Below, piece after piece: positions 59,850 to 64,000 of a stretch of 64,000 nt of DNA. The notes beneath the pieces are model-generated. The model ran no database searches. It was not told where the DNA came from and was given only the letters and a program-made list of their open reading frames with translations. The position numbers and the translations under genes are program-made. Each line of letters opens with the position of its first letter. Position 1 is the first letter of the stretch. The DNA is from Antilocapra americana (Eukaryota > Chordata > Mammalia > Artiodactyla > Antilocapridae): assembly GCA_007570785.1 (NCBI GenBank), contig ML660201.1, positions 35,826,090 to 35,890,089 of the forward strand, given 5' to 3'.

Positions 59850-60330
59850 AAGGCAGAAGAGGAGGGAAAAGGCAACTTCTCAATGGAGAAGCCTGGTAAA
59901 CAGCACCTCAGCCAAGTGATGAAGGTCAACCTCACCTTCGGTATCACAGATTATCATGCACATCCTGATAGGTGTGGTAAGAAGGGTACAGAATCACTCT
60001 CGGATTCTTTTTAAAAAATCCATAACCCCCATGACAAGGAAAACATCAGACAAACTGAAACTGAGGAATGGAACATTCTACAAAACACTTGGCCAATATT
60101 CCTTAAAAAACCTTGAGGTAATGATAAGCAAGGAAAGACAATAAAAAACTGTCACAGACCAAAGAAGATTTAGGAGCCAAGACCAAAATTGTAATGTGGT
60201 ATTTGAGACTGAATAATGGAACCAACATGGAAATTAGTCAGAAAACTCATGAGCTCTGAATAAAGGTTGGAAGAAAGAGGAAGACGTATTTATGACACTC
60301 ACAGAAAGCAAATAAAACCTAACTGCTGTT
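59850..60330 (+). repeat. Old L1M-type 3' UTR fragment
   Basis: Matches old mammalian L1 3' ends in order: cacctcagccaagtgatgaa, ggtcaacctcaccttcggta, catcagacaaactgaaactg, aactgtcacagaccaaagaa, ttgtaatgtggtatttgaga. The 62-codon frame here is a shadow. Confidence 0.55.
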
Positions 60331-62172
60331 AAGTAGGCTACATTTTAATATATAGATTTTACTGACTTTACTGTTATATATTTGGGGATAGCTCTATGGC
60401 CTAGCAGATGAAGGAGATGGATATTGATTTACAGATAATACTGTGCTTACTGTCATACCCTCTTTGTAAGAAAGAAATCTGCACAGCATAATGCCAAATG
60501 AAAAGAGAGCTGGCCTAAAGAAAGATATTTCATTATTTAAGGTTACATAAATACATTCAAAACTTGGACAAATTATAGCTAAGGAAAAACATTATTAGCT
60601 TAATTTATGGCTCATTTGTGCATGAAAAGAACCTACCTCTACCTCCATGGTGTACCATTAACAAGTCACTGTATTTTCTCATTTTGAGATGCTTACAATG
60701 CAGTAGACTAGCACCAAGAAGACGTTTATTTCTACAGGAGGGTGAATAAATCACACAACTGGAGATTAATTCCAACTGGCCTAAGGTAGACAATTCCCCA
60801 TGTGAAAATAATGGCAAATACTGTAAATCTGGGTTCATGTCTGAGATCCTACTTAATGTGCACTGCTTCTTTAGGGCGTATTTAACTCAAAGAACTTGGT
60901 TGACATGCATAAATTGTGAACCCAAACTAAGCTAATGTGTTAAAAGAAAAATAAAAATCTGAGCGACACATCTCAACCCCCTCCACATCTCCAACAATAT
61001 TACTTGAAAAACTAAGAAGCAAATATAACTGGTTAGCAATAAGACTTTTCTGTAGTGTAAGTAAACCATCTCACTTCAGTATAGTTCACTATTAATACCT
61101 GAGCTGAGAAAAAGATAAAACTGCTATCTTTAGAGCATATAAATCATACTTTTTTCTAAAAGCAAAGAATTTCAAATGTCTATTATTTATATTCCAAACA
61201 ATGGTTTCTTTAAATACATAAGAGATTCTTTGCAGAAAATAAGCATACACCTTGAATTTATTTTACTAATAACATATTCAAATAATGGTTTCTATTCACT
61301 AATGAAAAGCCATTAAAAATAATGAATTCTGTCTAAATCTAATTAAAAACAAAACTAATATACATGTTATATTCTGTTTCTAGTCAGATATGCTTATTAA
61401 TGCCTCCCTCAAGGAATTTACATTAAAAGTAATACCTTGATCCAGGAATCTTGGTGTCTACTTTTAAGCAACAGCAACAATTCAAAAATAATGTATATTC
61501 ATTTTTTAACCTAACACTATAATTAATGTTTTTTCTCCCAAATGTAAAACACCTATTTTAACTATTCTATTTTTTAATTAAAAAAACTTTATGGGACTTA
61601 ACTTATGATTCTTCTACATTTTCCACCCCTGGTAGCTAATTACGTGTTGTAAGGTAAACATTGTATACATGAAAAATGGAAAAAGGACTAAACAGCATTC
61701 ATGTTGTTGATCTCCAGATCATCTCTAAAATTCCAAATAGTTCTAATTATTACAAGAATACTTCCTATAACACCTGGAAGTATCAAACAGGCATACTAAA
61801 TTCTGTTGACATTTCAGCTAACATTCACTCTCACTGTATACAGTCCTGAAAGTAACGGCAAGGAATCCTCTGGTGAGGATTACACAAATAATTACAAACA
61901 TAGTGCATCCACCAGTACATGGTACATACTAATAGTGCTCAGTAAGCAGGATTATCTATACTTTCATCTGGAAACCACAGCCAGAACTAAATTCTGGATG
62001 ATGCGACTCTGCTCGAGGGCTCCAAAAACAGCACCTGACTGCTCATCTGGCCATTAGTTTAATTCTATTGTCCTGGACAAGAGACTGACTCAGAAGGAGT
62101 GATAAACCGGGAATAAACCATTGAGTAGAGGAGATTTCCCTGGTCAGGGGAAATGTTTTAGGTGGGAGGTTT
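60331..62172. other. Intron without recognised gene or repeat
   Basis: About 1.8 kb of AT-rich sequence; no repeat or exon recognised. Confidence 0.45.
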
Positions 62173-62522
62173 AGAGAAGACTCTTGAGAGTCCCTTGGAC
62201 TGCAAGGCGATCATACCAGTTCAATCCTGAAGGAAATCAGTCCTGAATATTCATTGGAAGGACTGATGCTGAAGCTGAAACTCTAATACTTGGGCCACCT
62301 GATGCAAAGAACTGACTCACTGGAAAAGTCTCTGATGCTGGGAAAGATTGAAGGCAGGAGGAGAAGGGGATGACAGAGGATGAGATGGTTGGATGGCATC
62401 ACTGACTCAAAGGACATGAGTTTGAGCAAGCTCTGGTAGTTGGTGATGGACAAGGAAGCCTGGCATGCTATAGTCCATGGAGTTACAAAGAGTTGGACGT
62501 GACTAAACGGAACTGAACTGAT
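62173..62522 (+). repeat. BovB 3' tail, first of two adjacent copies
   Basis: agaagactcttgagagtccc, atcagtcctgaatattcatt, ggccacctgatgcaaagaac, through to ggacgtgactaaacggaact. 5'-truncated. Confidence 0.94.
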
Positions 62523-62540
62523 AGGATTCAATCCAACTGT

Positions 62541-62963
62541 TGCTGACAAAGGTCTGTATACTCATAAAGAAGGGTGAGCATGAATAATTGATGCTTTTGA
62601 AGTGAGGTGTTGGAGAAGACTCTTGAGAGTCCCTTGGACTGCAAGGAAACCAAACCAGTCAATCCTAAAGGAAATAAACTCTGAATATTCATTGGAAAGA
62701 CTAATGCTGAATTAGAAGCTCCAATACTCTGGCCACCTGATGCAAAGAGCCAAATCATTGGAAAAGACCCTGGTGCTGGGAGAGATTGAAAGAAAAAGGA
62801 GAAGAGGACAGCAGAGGATGAGATGGTTAGATAGCATCACTGACTCAATGGACATGACTTTGAGCAAATTCCAGGAGACAGTGAAGGGCAGGGAAACCTG
62901 GCATGCTGCAGTCCATCGGGTCACAAAAAGTCAGACATGACTTAGCGACCAAACAACAACATT
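62541..62963 (+). repeat. BovB 3' tail, second adjacent copy with internal deletion
   Basis: Starts at gctgacaaaggtctgtatac, a little 5' of where the first copy begins, lacks roughly 50 bp after ggtctgtata compared with the other BovB copies, then continues to cttagcgaccaaacaacaac. Confidence 0.93.
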
Positions 62964-64000
62964 CAAAACCAGGCTCCAGATGTTTGTTCTGCATCTGAGA
63001 GAACAACCTACCTAAACCTGAATGGGGATAGAGAAGAGGCAAGGAATGGACTGACTTTGAACCAAGATTCAATGAGGTGGAGGCCAAAGCTGACAAGGAA
63101 AAAGGCAGGCAGTGAGGAGAAGGGGTAGGACCTGACCAAGCAAATGCTGAAATTCAAATTTTATCTCTAGACTTCTCAATTTTAAGTGTCTTTGTAGTCA
63201 AAACTTTTTGATTAGGCTTTCTGCTACTTGTGACTAAAGAAATATAGGAGATAATCAGAATGTTAGTTTAAAAATACCAACAGTTAAATCACTCAGTGTT
63301 TTCCACATTCATCACTAGGAAGAAAATGTCAAATTATAAAGATAAAAATCAGGAACGCAAGCTGGATGGAATGTATAAGGATAACATCTCCTGATTCCCC
63401 TTCCATGGTTTCCTCTCTCCCTAGAGGAGAGGATAAACTTGCTAAGGCTTTTAAGATCTCATTTAGACAAAAGAAGAGAGAACAGATCCTGAAGTCCCTG
63501 GCTATAAATTCACAGTGGGTAACACAGAGGTCACAGGATAGGAATCCCTGATTAAAGGGACCAGATGCCTGTCTCTGAAGTCTTCAGCCTCAGAGACAAG
63601 CCACAATGCAAGTCACTACCTAGGGAAAACCTGCCAAAGTGACCATGCATGATTCCCAAAGGTCACGGTTTCATCTCAAGGTGGGCAGAGAAGGCAATTA
63701 GAGTCTAGTTCAGTCTAGCTCAGACAAAGCTGGGACTTCCCGTCTTTGAGGAAGGCCTTTTTCATACCATTTCTCTCCACAGTTAAGTACCTAGCCTTAC
63801 ATTGTGTTGTGGAACAGAAGCTACTTCAGCTTATGACAAATCCCTATCATGAGAAAGAACTGGGAAACGTTTCCAGACACAGTTTGGGGGTTCAGTGTTT
63901 GCAAGGGCTAAGAGTATACAGACCCACCCCGTGACATAAGAGCTGAGAGGAAAAGAACAAGGAATTAAAAATCATTTTATGAGGTGTTCACTCAACAGCT
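62964..64000. other. Intron without recognised gene or repeat
   Basis: Mixed composition to the end of the window; short frames at 63366-63551 and 63746-63934 have no recognisable product. Confidence 0.45.

Larger units (their letters stand above)
54782..64000 (-). other. PTPRG: PTPRG intron upstream of the 54602-54781 exon, 3' portion only
   Basis: In transcript sense it ends at the acceptor AG 54783-54782 and continues beyond the right edge of the window. It holds L1 3' ends, old L1/L2 pieces, a CHR SINE and two adjacent BovB tails. No coding exon is visible. Confidence 0.88.

Noticed and set aside
1..64000. CRISPR arrays, bacterial operons or phage modules
   Set aside because: The window is plainly mammalian intron with interspersed retroposons; no regularly spaced direct repeats or prokaryotic gene organisation are present.

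Overview
This window is nuclear DNA from a bovid ruminant of the cattle, sheep or goat type. The evidence is the density of ruminant-specific retroposons: BovB (RTE-type LINE), Bov-tA SINEs with a tRNA-Glu-like head, CHR-type artiodactyl SINEs and ruminant L1 3' ends. I cannot tell cattle from sheep or goat by eye.

The only protein-coding gene I can support is PTPRG (receptor-type protein tyrosine phosphatase gamma), transcribed from the minus strand. Two coding exons are present: 54602-54781 and 40376-40524. Both have consensus splice sites and their phases match each other (phase 1 between them, phase 0 after the second). Together they encode about 109 consecutive residues of the extracellular carbonic-anhydrase-like domain. 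Everything else is intron: the 3' part of the upstream intron (54782-64000), one complete intron of 14,077 bp (40525-54601), and the first 40.4 kb of the downstream intron (1-40375). The signal peptide, fibronectin, transmembrane and phosphatase exons lie outside the window.

Layout of the introns. 1-16.6 kb: scattered Bov-tA and CHR SINEs, older L2, MIR, LTR and DNA-transposon fragments, and repeat-free blocks around 1.6-1.9, 5.6-7.2 and 12.7-14.2 kb that look like candidate regulatory sequence; the block at 6.6-6.85 kb has a local CpG excess. 16.6-31.7 kb: three long 5'-truncated BovB copies, an old L2 and several SINEs. 31.7-40.4 kb: SINE-rich intron ending at a PTPRG exon. 40.5-54.6 kb: paired SINEs, MIRs, L1 fragments (one interrupted by a CHR-1 SINE) and a BovB tail. 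54.8-64 kb: L1 3' ends, old L1/L2 pieces and two adjacent BovB tails. All seven BovB pieces lie on the plus strand, antisense to PTPRG.

I saw no CRISPR array, RNA gene, bacterial or viral operon, or complete new gene system. Most open reading frames longer than 60 codons fall inside repeats or are unsupported. The items most worth checking are the candidate intronic regulatory blocks, the cluster of amino-acid changes in the first PTPRG exon, and insertions with intact target-site duplications.
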